DNA of 64,000 nucleotides from Brasilonema sennae CENA114 (GTDB taxonomy: Bacteria; Cyanobacteriota; Cyanobacteriia; Cyanobacteriales; Nostocaceae). Below, one piece after another: positions 45,301 to 54,372 of the stretch (within the stretch, counting starts at the first letter, position 1; each line of letters starts with the position of its first letter). The translations under genes were made by a program, and so were the position numbers. The notes under the pieces were generated by a model. The model ran no database searches. It was not told the origin of the DNA and was given only the letters and a program-made list of their open reading frames with translations. The DNA is taken from contig NZ_CP030118.1 in the NCBI RefSeq assembly GCF_006968745.1, forward strand, positions 3,358,654 to 3,422,653, written 5' to 3'.

Positions 45301-47211
45301 TTACAAAACCGTTCCAATCTCCTTCAAATAAACCCGTGTAAAAGGTTCATCTACACCAAGAGTATATTCTTCTATCAAACCCTTGCGCCTAATAGAAATA
45401 TTATCTCCATTTTTGATTACAACAGTTGAATCATCAAAAACATCCCGCGTTAGCGTCATTTCGATTTCTGTAGGATTGTTTAAAACTACCATGTTACTTC
45501 CGTAGTAAAACATTCCTTCATTTTCCAAAACGTCTTCTTTGTATTCAGCAATCAGCATATCAAGCTTAGGATTACGCAACAAAGAAAGGATATTGGTGTT
45601 GTAATCTGGACTCAAAATTTTTGCTGAACGATTTATGAAAACACCATCACGACAAACAGCGCCTATTGTCCAATCTGGATGTTGTAAAAGAATATGGTCA
45701 ATTGTTTCTTGAATTTGCTGAACTGAGATATTGTTGAACGTGACTATTGGTATTCTGGCATCTGTACCCAGTTGATAAAAAGTTTCCAGAATGTGTGAGG
45801 GTACATCAACGCTTTCACCGATAGAAGGCTTGAGATGCATCAAAATTCCTGGCGCAGCGTTGATTTCTAAGATAGAAAAGTCGTTAGACTTCCAAGATTC
45901 GCTAAGATTTGGTGCAATAACATCAATCCCCAGGCAAACAAGGCGGAAGTGTTGGGCAATATCTTGTGCCAAAATGATATTGTCAGGATGAACAGTGCGG
46001 GTAGCGTCAATGCTGACACCTCCAGCCGAGAGGTTAGCAACTTTGCGAAGAGAAACGTTTCTATCTTTCTCAACGACGCTGTCCAATGACAAGCCCTGTT
46101 GTTCAAGATACTGTTCCATCGCTTCGTCGCACTGAATTTTCGTCATCGGCGAGGTGGGTGTATCCAAACGCCCAGGTTTTCGGTTTTCGTCTCGGATTAA
46201 CTGTTGAATGGTTGATTTCCCATCACCCACAACCCATGCAGGACGACGTTCAATAGCAGCAACAAATCTGCCATTCACACACAACAAGCGGAAGTCTGAC
46301 CCCACAATGCTTTTTTCAACAATAACTCGGGTCGGCTCGTTTTCTGGAATTGCCTCAAGCGCCCTTCTAAAAGCAGATTTGAGTTCATACTCGTCTCGTA
46401 CTTCGGCTGTGACTCCAATTCCTTTGTGACCAGCCACAGGTTTGACTGCTACTGGGTAGTTAATGTCTCTGGCTACTGCAAGAGCCTGCTTTTCTGAATT
46501 AACAATATCACCCTTTGGCACTGGAAAACCCAAGGTTTTTAGAAACGCTTTGCAGTCATCTTTGCGCGTGGTGAAGTCGGAATCTAGATGGCTATCACTG
46601 TCAAATGTCGTTGCTATTCCGCGAACCTGTTTTTTGCCGTATCCGTACTGTGTGAGTCCTTCATCCCATAGATAAAAAGCGGGAATACCTTTTGTGTCAG
46701 CTGTACGCAGTAAAGCGTAAACTGTAGGACCACCGTAGACTGATTGCCGGAATTTACTTTGAAGGGATAAAAGTTGCTCTTCAAAAGTAATGTCTTTGTG
46801 TTGAGTTATGGCTTCAAACCAATCCCATACAAAATAAAGTACACCTCTAGTTGTACGCTCATGAAGCGATTGTATGCTAATTGTCGCATAACTTTCATAT
46901 GACTTAATACCCCAACGGTCGAGGTGTAAGCCCATATCTAGCTTTCCGACTTCTGACACGGTGCGGGCAAACAGATGAGCATAGGAATCAAATGTTTGGT
47001 CGCGCAGGTGTGGGTAGCGATCGCCAATAATTGAGACGTAATCCTCAATCGGCAGAGGCTTTGTAAACTCAGTCACCGCAAAATCAAATACCAACGCGCC
47101 TGCGTCCAAGTAAGGATTTGGTCCTATGTAATGCTTGAACTTGAAGATGTCGAATGCATCAGTTTTTCTGGCATTGATGCGAACTGTATTGGTGATTTTG
47201 TCTTGAACCAT
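45301..47211 (-). CDS. cphA2: Cyanophycin synthetase, short CphA2 type
   Basis: A 636-residue protein. The central ATP-grasp domain is clear: DDCKAFLKTLGFPVPKGDIV, NYPVAVKPVAGHKGIGV, VVGDGKSTIQQLIRDENR, FSILEINAAPGILMHLKPSI. CphA1 (about 900 residues) also has a C-terminal Mur-ligase-like ATP-binding domain; here the part after residue 500 is short and has no GTNGKT loop. CphA2 of nitrogen-fixing cyanobacteria has this layout and re-polymerises beta-aspartyl-arginine. ATG 47211 has AGAGGTAA upstream. Assignment to CphA2 rests on length and missing domain. The cyanophycinase gene lies 1.5 kb away. Confidence 0.8.
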   Translation of the reverse strand: MVQDKITNTVRINARKTDAFDIFKFKHYIGPNPYLDAGALVFDFAVTEFTKPLPIEDYVSIIGDRYPHLRDQTFDSYAHLFARTVSEVGKLDMGLHLDRWGIKSYESYATISIQSLHERTTRGVLYFVWDWFEAITQHKDITFEEQLLSLQSKFRQSVYGGPTVYALLRTADTKGIPAFYLWDEGLTQYGYGKKQVRGIATTFDSDSHLDSDFTTRKDDCKAFLKTLGFPVPKGDIVNSEKQALAVARDINYPVAVKPVAGHKGIGVTAEVRDEYELKSAFRRALEAIPENEPTRVIVEKSIVGSDFRLLCVNGRFVAAIERRPAWVVGDGKSTIQQLIRDENRKPGRLDTPTSPMTKIQCDEAMEQYLEQQGLSLDSVVEKDRNVSLRKVANLSAGGVSIDATRTVHPDNIILAQDIAQHFRLVCLGIDVIAPNLSESWKSNDFSILEINAAPGILMHLKPSIGESVDVPSHILETFYQLGTDARIPIVTFNNISVQQIQETIDHILLQHPDWTIGAVCRDGVFINRSAKILSPDYNTNILSLLRNPKLDMLIAEYKEDVLENEGMFYYGSNMVVLNNPTEIEMTLTRDVFDDSTVVIKNGDNISIRRKGLIEEYTLGVDEPFTRVYLKEIGTVL

Positions 47212-47596
47212 AAGACTATTACCTCTGACTAAACACCCTGAAATCTGAACACATACTAGCGTTTCCTCAGACGTCTTTACTGTCTATGAGTTTAATACCC
47301 TTTTGTCAGCGAAGGTCAATGCCTACGCCACATCTGTGCTTTCTGGTGAACACTGGCATTAATAGCTACTTTTATACAATATTATCTTACTCAGTATCCC
47401 CAAGAACATTCAGCTATCTAAAGATATAGTTAAGCTGTTATACTAAGTGAATAGTCAATAGTCTAAATAACAGATGGATCAATATTGAACAATTGCTATT
47501 GACTAATAGCTAAAAATATAACCTTTGAAGGGTGCAATTTGACACTAGTTAATTTATAAATAGTAAGTACTAAGAAGCGCTAAGGAGACGGCAAGT
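47212..47596. other. Divergent promoter region between cphA2 and a small gene
   Basis: 385 AT-rich bases with two divergent promoters expected. I find no exact GTA-N8-TAC NtcA site. No repeats of note. GGAG at 47584 is the ribosome binding site of the next gene. Confidence 0.35.
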
Positions 47597-47827
47597 ATGA
47601 CTAACGCAAAAGCTGTTCTCAGAAAAGAGGTTCAGCATCTTGCTGAGGAAGCTTTCCAACACAAACTCATTTCTGGATATGGGGATGGCCCAGACGGTAA
47701 TGAGTATCAAATTGTATATCAAGGTAAACCCAGGCATTTCGCTTTAGAAGAGGCACGTTCTTTTTTATGCGAGTTACTGTTTGAAACACAACAGGGTGAT
47801 CAACATTCTGAAGAATTGAGTATTTAA
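47597..47827 (+). CDS. Small conserved-looking protein, function unknown
   Basis: A 76-residue protein with a good ribosome binding site (AAGGAGACGG) before ATG 47597. The sequence (AKAVLRKEVQHLAEEAFQHK, then LISGYGDGPDGNEYQIVYQG, then KPRHFALEEARSFLCELLF) is soluble and mixed alpha/beta. It lies between the two cyanophycin genes, but I cannot tie it to that pathway. No family is recognised. Confidence 0.65.
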   Translation: MTNAKAVLRKEVQHLAEEAFQHKLISGYGDGPDGNEYQIVYQGKPRHFALEEARSFLCELLFETQQGDQHSEELSI

Positions 47828-47883
47828 CGTTCAACTGAAGCATCACAACTCAGCATCAATAGTATACGGCACTCAGTCAGATA

Positions 47884-47927
47884 GACCTCCGGAACATTAT
47901 TGAAATCGGGAGGTGTTTTGATTTTTA
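47884..47927 (+). terminator. Intrinsic terminator
   Basis: ACCTCC at 47885 pairs with GGAGGT at 47909, and the 3' arm runs into GTTTTGATTTTT. It ends the transcript of the 76-residue protein gene. Confidence 0.6.
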
Positions 47928-48136
47928 CAACCATCCTAATTTTACAATTAGGAGGCACGCTCAAAATCTGAGGGGCTTGCACTCGTATCCAACAGAGCCT
48001 GTTATGGTATTTTCCAAAGTATTCTTGGTGTTCTCACCATAAAGATGTGTGGATTCCACAGACTTGTTTTGTCACGTAAAGCGCAGTTATGCTACCTGTG
48101 CTATATTTCTATGGACCATATATTACTGTCAGTGCT
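47928..48136. other. Intergenic before the small RHH-type gene
   Basis: About 200 bases with no ORF or repeat that I can support. An in-frame extension of the next gene back to 48089 exists but lacks conserved sequence. Confidence 0.3.
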
Positions 48137-48289
48137 ATGGGAAAACCAACAAATTTTGTTACATTTAGAGTGAATGATCTAGAGAAAGAAATCTTACGCA
48201 ATTACTGCGAAAAACTAGGCAGAACGCAAACTGATGTACTGAGAGAACTTATACGTAACTTGCAAAAAGAAAACATTACGTTAGGTTAA
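48137..48289 (+). CDS. Ribbon-helix-helix small DNA-binding protein
   Basis: A 50-residue protein from ATG 48137. The sequence PTNFVTFRVNDLEKEILRNY then CEKLGRTQTDVLRELIRNL fits the RHH fold: a beta strand (FVTFRV) followed by two helices, the second starting at Thr-Gln-Thr-Asp. CopG/Arc-type proteins of this size are repressors or antitoxins. No toxin gene is adjacent. It may act as a free-standing regulator. Confidence 0.7.
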   Translation: MGKPTNFVTFRVNDLEKEILRNYCEKLGRTQTDVLRELIRNLQKENITLG

Positions 48290-48690
48290 AGTCAACCTAA
48301 AAGAGTTTATCTTATCCCACGGCTTTTGCTGTTGGCGTAGCTTGGCGCTAGCTATAGATCAGCGGTCTTGGTATTTTCAATGGTCGTGGGGTGAGTAAAA
48401 AAGTTGCCTTTAAAATTTATACAAAAGCTAATACAAGCCTCTTACGGGTCAAAAGTCATAACAATTAGATGTTTATGACTTTTGACCTTATTTATTTACT
48501 TGAACTTGAATTAAAGAAAGAGTCACTATTTTTACTCTTATTCTGCTCTTTTTACAGAGAAACATGTGGTCATTTACTTTGTATATTATAGTCTGCATTA
48601 AATTTTTGTATCTTTCTCTACCAAATGGTAGTTTTTAACCCTAAATTCATCATGTTTTATATAAATAGACCACTTGTATCAGGAGGCTCT
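48290..48690. other. Intergenic with a perfect hairpin upstream of cphB
   Basis: GGTCAAAAGTCATAA at 48447-48461 and its exact complement at 48473-48487 form a 15-base stem with an 11-base loop, a likely terminator or structured element. The remaining 200 bases are AT-rich and hold the cphB promoter. AGGAGG at 48681 is the ribosome binding site that sets the cphB start at 48691. Confidence 0.6.
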
Positions 48691-49533
48691 ATGGTAGCTA
48701 GTGACATTAGACGGCAACTAGTCATTATTGGGGGGGCGGAAGATAAGGAGGGGGATTGCCAAATTCTTCGGGAGTTTGTTCGCTACGCTGGGGGTACAAA
48801 AGCCAAAATTGTGATCATGACAGCCGCGACAGAACTGCCAAGAGAAGTCGGAGAGAATTATATTAGAGTGTTTGAACGGCTAGGTGCTGAGGATGTTCGT
48901 ATACTTGACACTGAAACCCGTGAAGATGGGTCTTCATCTACAGCGTTAGCAGCGATAAACAAAGCTACAGGTATATTTTTTACTGGAGGAGACCAAGCCC
49001 GTATCACAAGTATTCTTAAGGATACGGAAATAGATGCAGCTATTCATCAGCGCTTCTCTGAAGGTATAGTTATAGGAGGTACAAGCGCAGGAGCCGCTAT
49101 CATGCCAGATGTGATGATTATCGAAGGCGACTCCGAGACAAATCCTCGAATGGAAATAGTAGACTTAGGTCCTGGTTTGGCTTTTCTTCCAGGAGTGGTG
49201 ATAGACCAACATTTCTCACAACGCGGACGCTTGGGACGCTTGGTTGCAGCTTTAGCACAGCAGCCTGCTGTTTTGGGATTTGGTATTGATGAGAACACCG
49301 CTATGGTTGTAACCGATAACCAGTTTCAGGTTATTGGACAGGGTTGTGTGACAGTTGTCGATGACTCAGAAGTTGTGCATAGCAACGTTGGCGAGATTTT
49401 GAAAGATGAACCTTTAGCAGTTTGCGGAGCAAAGCTTCATATTCTGCCACATGGATACAAATTTGACTTTCAAACCCGTAAGCCTATCCTAGATAGTCGT
49501 ACTGTAACAACTGTCCCTGTACCAGCTGCTTAA
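48691..49533 (+). CDS. cphB: Cyanophycinase
   Basis: About 280 residues. CphB is a serine exopeptidase that cuts cyanophycin into beta-aspartyl-arginine dipeptides. The catalytic Ser lies in VIGGTSAGAAIM, with QLVIIGGAEDKEGDC at the N-terminus, FFTGGDQARI and VVIDQHFSQRGRLGRL. ATG 48691 is chosen because AGGAGG lies five bases upstream; the longer frame from 48625 has no such support. With CphA2 it forms the breakdown side of nitrogen storage. Confidence 0.95.
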   Translation: MVASDIRRQLVIIGGAEDKEGDCQILREFVRYAGGTKAKIVIMTAATELPREVGENYIRVFERLGAEDVRILDTETREDGSSSTALAAINKATGIFFTGGDQARITSILKDTEIDAAIHQRFSEGIVIGGTSAGAAIMPDVMIIEGDSETNPRMEIVDLGPGLAFLPGVVIDQHFSQRGRLGRLVAALAQQPAVLGFGIDENTAMVVTDNQFQVIGQGCVTVVDDSEVVHSNVGEILKDEPLAVCGAKLHILPHGYKFDFQTRKPILDSRTVTTVPVPAA

Positions 49534-49569
49534 AAAATACTTATATTTTCACCAAATGCATTGACAAAG

Positions 49570-49606
49570 AAGTGGGAATTAGAGAGTGCTAGTCCCCACT
49601 TTTTTG
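49570..49606 (+). terminator. Intrinsic terminator after cphB
   Basis: AAGTGGG pairs with CCCACTT around a loop of about 17 bases, followed by TTTTTTGTT. It begins about 36 bases after the cphB stop codon. Confidence 0.75.
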
Positions 49607-49806
49607 TTACTTTTGATTTATTTTTATCCATCAAATGGCAAAAAATCTAATATGTATTATAACTACCAAAAAAATATTAGGTATCTGAGAAAATAATTGA
49701 TTAGAAAAAATAAATTTTACTCAATAAAGAATATTAATTTATCCTGAGATAAAAATTTATTTGTATATTCTTGATTTTACTTTATTACACTGATTAAGTA
49801 GTTTAA

Positions 49807-51498
49807 ATGGCAACTAGTATTGAATTTTATTTATTTGCTCCTCGTAATCAAAAAGCAGCCTTAATTGGTTCTTTTTCTGAGTGGCAAGAAATACCAATGG
49901 AAAAAGGAAATGACGGCTTTTTCCGTACTCAAGTAGAATTAGAGGATGATATCTATCAGTATAAGTTCCGTATTCAAACGAAGAGTCCACAATTTTATCC
50001 AGAGCAATGGATAGATGTTATTGATCCTTATGCAACAGAGGTTAATGAAAAACTAAAAGTCGGTGTAGTAAGAATTAAAAATGGAAAAAAGATTGTTGAT
50101 ACTTATGTTTGGCAACACGACAATATAAAATTACCAAACAATAATGAGTTAGTGATATACGAAATGCATGTAGCTGATTTTACTGGAGGCGAAGTTGACT
50201 CTGATCAGCACGGAAAGTATGTAGATGCTATTGAAAAATTAGATTACCTGCATGAGTTAGGAATTAACGCTATTGAATTAATGCCAGTTAATGAACACTT
50301 TGGTGATTATAATTGGGGATACGAAGTATGTCATTATTTTGCGACAGAATCTAGCTACGGCACAACAGAAGATTTAAAACGATTTATAGACGAGTGCCAT
50401 GCGAGGGGTATTCGCGTTTTGCTTGATGGAATTTTTAACCACACGGATGAAAAATGTCCGTTAATGCTGATTGATAGGAATTATTGGTATTACGAATATA
50501 TGCATTATCCGGAAGATCCAGGTAATTATTGGGGACCGGAGTTGAACTATGACAACTACGACGAGAAGTTAAACGTTAAGCCTGCATGGAAATACGTTGG
50601 TGATATTATACGGTTTTGGGTTCAGGAGTATCACATTGATGGAATTCGCTTTGATGCGGTGCGTCAATTAGCTAACTACGAATTTTTAGATTGGGTGGGT
50701 AAACAAGCGAAAAAAAGTGCGATTCCTAAACAGTTTTATAACGTTGCTGAACATATTCCTGATACCAGTAAAGTGACGACTCCATCAGGACCGTTAGATG
50801 CTTGTTGGCATGAAAGTTTTCGCTATTTTGTGATTCCGCATATTTGCGGTGAGATGTTTGAACCTGAAAAGCTCAAGGAGGTTTTAGACCCAAGAAAACA
50901 GGGTTATGAGGGTAGTATAAACGTAGTCAATTACTTAGCGAGTCATGACCGTGAACATCTTTTGAGAGAATTGGGCGTTCGCCTGGGGCGCGGCTCTGCC
51001 GGACGCGGTATCTTTGACGAAGATGCATTTAGACGAGCCAAATTAGGAGCAGCGCTATTGCTAACAGCAATGGGTATACCTATGCTGTGGATGGGGGAAG
51101 AATTTGGAGAAGACAAACGTAAAAGTGAAACTGTCACTCAGCCTCAAAAACTTACATGGTCTTTATTAGAAAAAGACCATAATCGGGATTTATTTGAATA
51201 CTATAAAAAACTGATTGTGCTACGCAAAAAAAATTCGGCTTTGCAAAGTGAGAACATTGAATTTTTCCATGAGAATCTAGACGAAAAAGTACTGGCATAT
51301 GTTCGTAGTCAAGAAGATTCTCGCGTTGTCGTGATAGCAAATTTTTCCGCTCAAAACAAGAGTGGATATCATATTCCTGACTACCCCTGTGCAGGGACAT
51401 GGCATGAGTGGACTGGTAATTATAATGTCGAAGCTGGGAAAGACGGCATCAGAATTGATATAGAGTCATTCCAAGCCAAAATTCTTGTCCAGCAGTAG
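49807..51498 (+). CDS. GH13 alpha-amylase-family protein, paralogue of the one at 27927
   Basis: A 563-residue protein with the same layout as its paralogue. It has an N-terminal CBM48-like part (FAPRNQKAALIGSFSEWQEI) and a barrel with nucleophile Asp in DGIRFDAVRQLAN, acid Glu in YNVAEHIPDT and Asp in NYLASHDREHL. A GC-rich stretch encoding LGVRLGRGSAGRGIFDEDAF adds eight residues relative to the paralogue and looks like a small repeat insertion (GCGCGGCTCTGCCGGACGCG). Likely a cytosolic glucan-modifying enzyme. rpsO follows downstream. Confidence 0.85.
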   Translation: MATSIEFYLFAPRNQKAALIGSFSEWQEIPMEKGNDGFFRTQVELEDDIYQYKFRIQTKSPQFYPEQWIDVIDPYATEVNEKLKVGVVRIKNGKKIVDTYVWQHDNIKLPNNNELVIYEMHVADFTGGEVDSDQHGKYVDAIEKLDYLHELGINAIELMPVNEHFGDYNWGYEVCHYFATESSYGTTEDLKRFIDECHARGIRVLLDGIFNHTDEKCPLMLIDRNYWYYEYMHYPEDPGNYWGPELNYDNYDEKLNVKPAWKYVGDIIRFWVQEYHIDGIRFDAVRQLANYEFLDWVGKQAKKSAIPKQFYNVAEHIPDTSKVTTPSGPLDACWHESFRYFVIPHICGEMFEPEKLKEVLDPRKQGYEGSINVVNYLASHDREHLLRELGVRLGRGSAGRGIFDEDAFRRAKLGAALLLTAMGIPMLWMGEEFGEDKRKSETVTQPQKLTWSLLEKDHNRDLFEYYKKLIVLRKKNSALQSENIEFFHENLDEKVLAYVRSQEDSRVVVIANFSAQNKSGYHIPDYPCAGTWHEWTGNYNVEAGKDGIRIDIESFQAKILVQQ

Positions 51499-51671
51499 AA
51501 AAAATCTACAAATCCTCGTCTTACTAAACTGCACACTCTCAAATGACTCCATGTCGCTGGATTTCGCCTTTGCGATTTCTGATCACCCAGTCTTTTAGCA
51601 AAATAGGGATGCTCTTGGATGGCTATGATATTATGGGAAACTGCTGCATACATTTAGAAATTGATTAGATC

Positions 51672-51941
51672 ATGGCTTTAACGCAAGAGCGCAAACAAGA
51701 AATACTGACACAGTACCAAGTTCACGAAACCGACACTGGCTCTGCTGATGTTCAAGTCGCTATGATAACAGCGCGTATTAACCGTCTTAGCGAACATCTC
51801 CAGTCAAACAAGAAAGATCATTCTTCGCGTCGAGGATTGTTGAAGCTTATTGGTCAACGTAAGCGTCTATTATCTTATATTCTGGAAGAAAACCGAGAAC
51901 GTTATCAAGCTTTGATTGGTCGTCTCGGCATTCGTGGATAG
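51672..51941 (+). CDS. rpsO: 30S ribosomal protein S15
   Basis: An 89-residue protein of full family length. HETDTGSADVQVAMITARIN, LSEHLQSNKKDHSSRRGLL and GQRKRLLSYI are the conserved 16S-rRNA-binding helices. It ends 12 bases before the PAM68-like gene and is probably co-transcribed with it. Confidence 0.98.
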   Translation: MALTQERKQEILTQYQVHETDTGSADVQVAMITARINRLSEHLQSNKKDHSSRRGLLKLIGQRKRLLSYILEENRERYQALIGRLGIRG

Positions 51942-51953
51942 AGACTAGTGCTT

Positions 51954-52421
51954 ATGTCTGCTGAATCTGAACGCAGTCAGTTGCCTTTTGAACCAAACAA
52001 AAAGCGCCAAAAACCCGCTAAAGCAAAAGGCAAACAACCAGAAACCAAGCAGGAATCTGGGAAAAAGGACGACAAGAAGCCATCTTTTACCAAAGAAGAG
52101 ATGGCAATACCCAAAGTTGTTAGCCAACGGATGATTCGCCGAGTGGCTGTTTTTTGTGGTGTGCCAACAGCTTTGGGAATCAGCACCCTGATTGTGAGTT
52201 ACTTCCTGTTAATTTATGCTGGAATTAAACTAACTCCTGTCGCCGTCTTACTGGTGAACATGGGATTTTTTGGTTTGGGGGTGTTGGGGATAACTTATGG
52301 TGTTCTCTCTGCCTCTTGGGATGAACACAGAGTTGGAGGTTGGCTGGGCTGGAATGACTTCAGAACTAATTCGGAACGAATGGTAGCAGCTTGGCGTGAA
52401 ACTGGCAAAAAAAACGTTTGA
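51954..52421 (+). CDS. PAM68-like photosystem II assembly protein
   Basis: About 155 residues from ATG 51954; a GTG two codons earlier is less likely. The N-terminal 55 residues are Lys/Gln/Pro-rich and soluble. Two transmembrane helices follow (VPTALGISTLIVSYFLLIYA and VLLVNMGFFGLGVLGITYGV), then the conserved SASWDEHRVGGWLGWNDFR. This is the PAM68/DUF3464 family, which helps early photosystem II and CP47/chlorophyll assembly in thylakoids. It marks the organism as an oxygenic phototroph. Confidence 0.9.
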   Translation: MSAESERSQLPFEPNKKRQKPAKAKGKQPETKQESGKKDDKKPSFTKEEMAIPKVVSQRMIRRVAVFCGVPTALGISTLIVSYFLLIYAGIKLTPVAVLLVNMGFFGLGVLGITYGVLSASWDEHRVGGWLGWNDFRTNSERMVAAWRETGKKNV

Positions 52422-52791
52422 TGAACAGTACTCAGTGAGTAAATCACTGTAAGCTTACCCCCGGCTGTTCGCGCAGGGTGCCCCTTCGGGCATAGCGCGG
52501 GGGATTTTGCCACTTACCACGATTCAGAACGAAGATTTTCAGTAGCCCACTCCCGCGTAAATCACTGTGACGTTGGGTAAAAGTGAAAAAAATAATGTTG
52601 AAGTTTATATTTTGTAACTTCAACATTACAAATTCAAAATTTATGAATCTTTTGAGACACAATATCATCAATGAGGCGACTGTTAAGCGTTATATTGAAA
52701 ACTCGATTTTGCTTAAGCTTTCTAATTTTAAACCACTGATTCGTCTAGGAAAATATTTTCAGCTAGGACTCAACTAGGCAGGAATTTTAAC
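52422..52791. repeat. Intergenic with GC-rich hairpin
   Basis: Bases 52458-52504 form a branched hairpin bounded by CCCCCG and CGGGGG with an inner GTGCCCCTTCGGGCAT loop, probably the terminator of the rpsO transcript and a member of the GC-rich repeat family. TAAATCACTGT occurs on both sides of it (52439 and 52557). The last 150 bases are AT-rich and lead to the DAHP synthase gene. Confidence 0.5.
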
Positions 52792-53859
52792 ATGATTGTA
52801 GTCATGAAAATTGGTTCCCCTGAGGCGGAAATAGACCGTCTGGGCGAGGAACTTGGCACTTGGGGACTGACAGCAGAAAAAATTGTTGGTAAGCATAAGG
52901 TAGTTATTGGTCTTGTTGGTGACACCGCTGACTTAGATCCCCTACAAATTCAAGAAGTTAGCCCTTGGATTGAGCAAGTGCTGCGAGTAGAACAGCCTTT
53001 CAAACGCGCTAGCCGTGAGTTTCGACATGGAGAATCTTCTGAAGTCGTCGTTAACACTCCTAATGGACCAGTTCCTTTTGGCGAACATCACCCTGTGGTT
53101 ATTGTTGCTGGTCCCTGCTCAGTAGAAAATGAAGAAATGATTGTAGAAACCGCGCGGCGAATCAAAGCTGCCGGGGCACACTTTTTGCGTGGTGGTGCAT
53201 ATAAACCCCGAACCTCGCCTTACGCCTTCCAAGGACACGGCGAGAGTGCTTTGGAATTGTTGGTAAAGGCGCGAGAAGAAACTGGGCTGGGCATTATTAC
53301 AGAAGTGATGGATAGTGCAGACTTGGAGAAAATCGCACAAGTCGCAGATGTTGTCCAGGTTGGGGCAAGAAACATGCAGAACTTCTCGCTGTTGAAAAAA
53401 GTAGGCGCACAGTCAAAACCAGTTCTTCTCAAGCGAGGAATGGCTGCAACCATTGAAGATTGGTTGATGGCAGCGGAATATATTCTGGCAGCCGGAAATC
53501 CAAATGTGATTTTGTGTGAACGTGGTATTCGCACTTTTGACCGCCAGTACACCAGAAATACCTTGGATTTGTCAGCTGTGCCAGTGCTACGCAAACTAAC
53601 TCACCTACCAATTATGGTTGATCCTAGTCATGGTACGGGCTGGGCTAGCTATGTGCCTTCAATGTGTTTAGGGGCGATCGCCTGTGGATGTGACTCTTTG
53701 ATGATTGAAGTTCATCCCAACCCAGCAAAAGCCTTATCTGATGGACCACAATCTGTCACGCCGGAACGTTTCGACACTTTGATGCAAGAACTTGCGGTGA
53801 TTGGTAAGGCAGTTGGGCGTTGGCAGCAGCAAGTGGTTGCTTTAGCACAAATAGTGTAA
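52792..53859 (+). CDS. aroF: 3-deoxy-7-phosphoheptulonate (DAHP) synthase, type I-beta
   Basis: A 355-residue protein. It condenses phosphoenolpyruvate and erythrose-4-phosphate, the first step of the shikimate pathway. An N-terminal ferredoxin-like regulatory domain at about 1-70 precedes the barrel. Barrel motifs are VIVAGPCSVENEEMIVETAR, FLRGGAYKPRTSPYAFQG, DVVQVGARNMQNFSLLKKVG, PVLLKRGMAATIEDWLMAAE and LPIMVDPSHGTGWASYV, with metal-binding Cys and His. The form with an N-terminal domain is the I-beta type. AGGAA precedes ATG 52792. tyrA at 56289 serves the same pathway. Confidence 0.96.
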   Translation: MIVVMKIGSPEAEIDRLGEELGTWGLTAEKIVGKHKVVIGLVGDTADLDPLQIQEVSPWIEQVLRVEQPFKRASREFRHGESSEVVVNTPNGPVPFGEHHPVVIVAGPCSVENEEMIVETARRIKAAGAHFLRGGAYKPRTSPYAFQGHGESALELLVKAREETGLGIITEVMDSADLEKIAQVADVVQVGARNMQNFSLLKKVGAQSKPVLLKRGMAATIEDWLMAAEYILAAGNPNVILCERGIRTFDRQYTRNTLDLSAVPVLRKLTHLPIMVDPSHGTGWASYVPSMCLGAIACGCDSLMIEVHPNPAKALSDGPQSVTPERFDTLMQELAVIGKAVGRWQQQVVALAQIV

Positions 53860-53880
53860 AAAGTCAATTTTAAATCATCT

Positions 53881-53916
53881 AAAAAACCCCTTCCCAGTAA
53901 CGGGAAGGGGTTTTTT
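53881..53916 (+). terminator. Intrinsic terminator after the DAHP synthase gene
   Basis: AAAAACCCCTTCCC pairs with GGGAAGGGGTTTTT around a short AGTAAC loop, ending in a T run. This is a textbook rho-independent signal. Confidence 0.9.
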
Positions 53917-54372
53917 CAATTATTGTTGGTAACTGCGGACTCAATACAGTTCGGTTAAGATCCCCCTGCCTGCGGCGACCCCCTTAAAAAGGGGGTAAAA
54001 GAGGGTTATAAGCCCCCCTTTTTAAGGGGAGCCAGTGCGTTGGGGAGCCACTGCCGTGCGCGGGTTCCCCGCGTTGAGGCATGTGGCGTGAGCCAGTACT
54101 GCACAGAGAAGTGCCTTGCGGAGCCAGTACTGCAGGAGGGTTTCCCTCCGTAGGTATCTGGCGTCGGGTTCCCCGCGTTGTGGCAACTTCGGAGAGGGTC
54201 TCCCTCCGTAGGTATCTGGCGTCCGGCTCTGCCGACTTGTAAGCGCAAGGCGCAGGCTACGCGAACGCGCAGCGTCTCCGCAGGAGTTAGCACCTGGCGT
54301 GGGTTGGGGGGATCTTCCGGGGATCTTCAAAATATTAAAACGTTAACCGAACAGTATTGACTGCGGACTTAT
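53917..54372. repeat. GC-rich interspersed repeat field
   Basis: First CCCCCTTAAAAAGGGGG-type palindromes at 53962-54028. Then several joined copies of the GC-rich element (GAGCCAGTGCGTTGGGGAGC, CGGGTTCCCCGCGTTG, GGAGGGTTTCCCTCCGTAGG, TATCTGGCGTC) up to about 54305. An AACAGTATTGACTGCGGACT-type sequence occurs on both sides (53928-53955 and 54346-54370), which could mark the edges of an inserted repeat block. No gene is supported. Confidence 0.75.

Noticed and set aside
47212..48690. NtcA-binding sites (GTA-N8-TAC) expected near cyanophycin genes
   Set aside because: I found no exact match upstream of cphA2 or cphB, only near-misses such as GTA-N8-AAC, which occur by chance.
52583..52777. 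A 64-codon frame before the DAHP synthase gene
   Set aside because: Very AT-rich, with Asn/Ile/Lys composition expected of non-coding DNA and no ribosome binding site.
54006..54330. Two overlapping minus-strand open frames of about 100 codons
   Set aside because: They are products of the same GC-rich repeat family in the 54-kb field.
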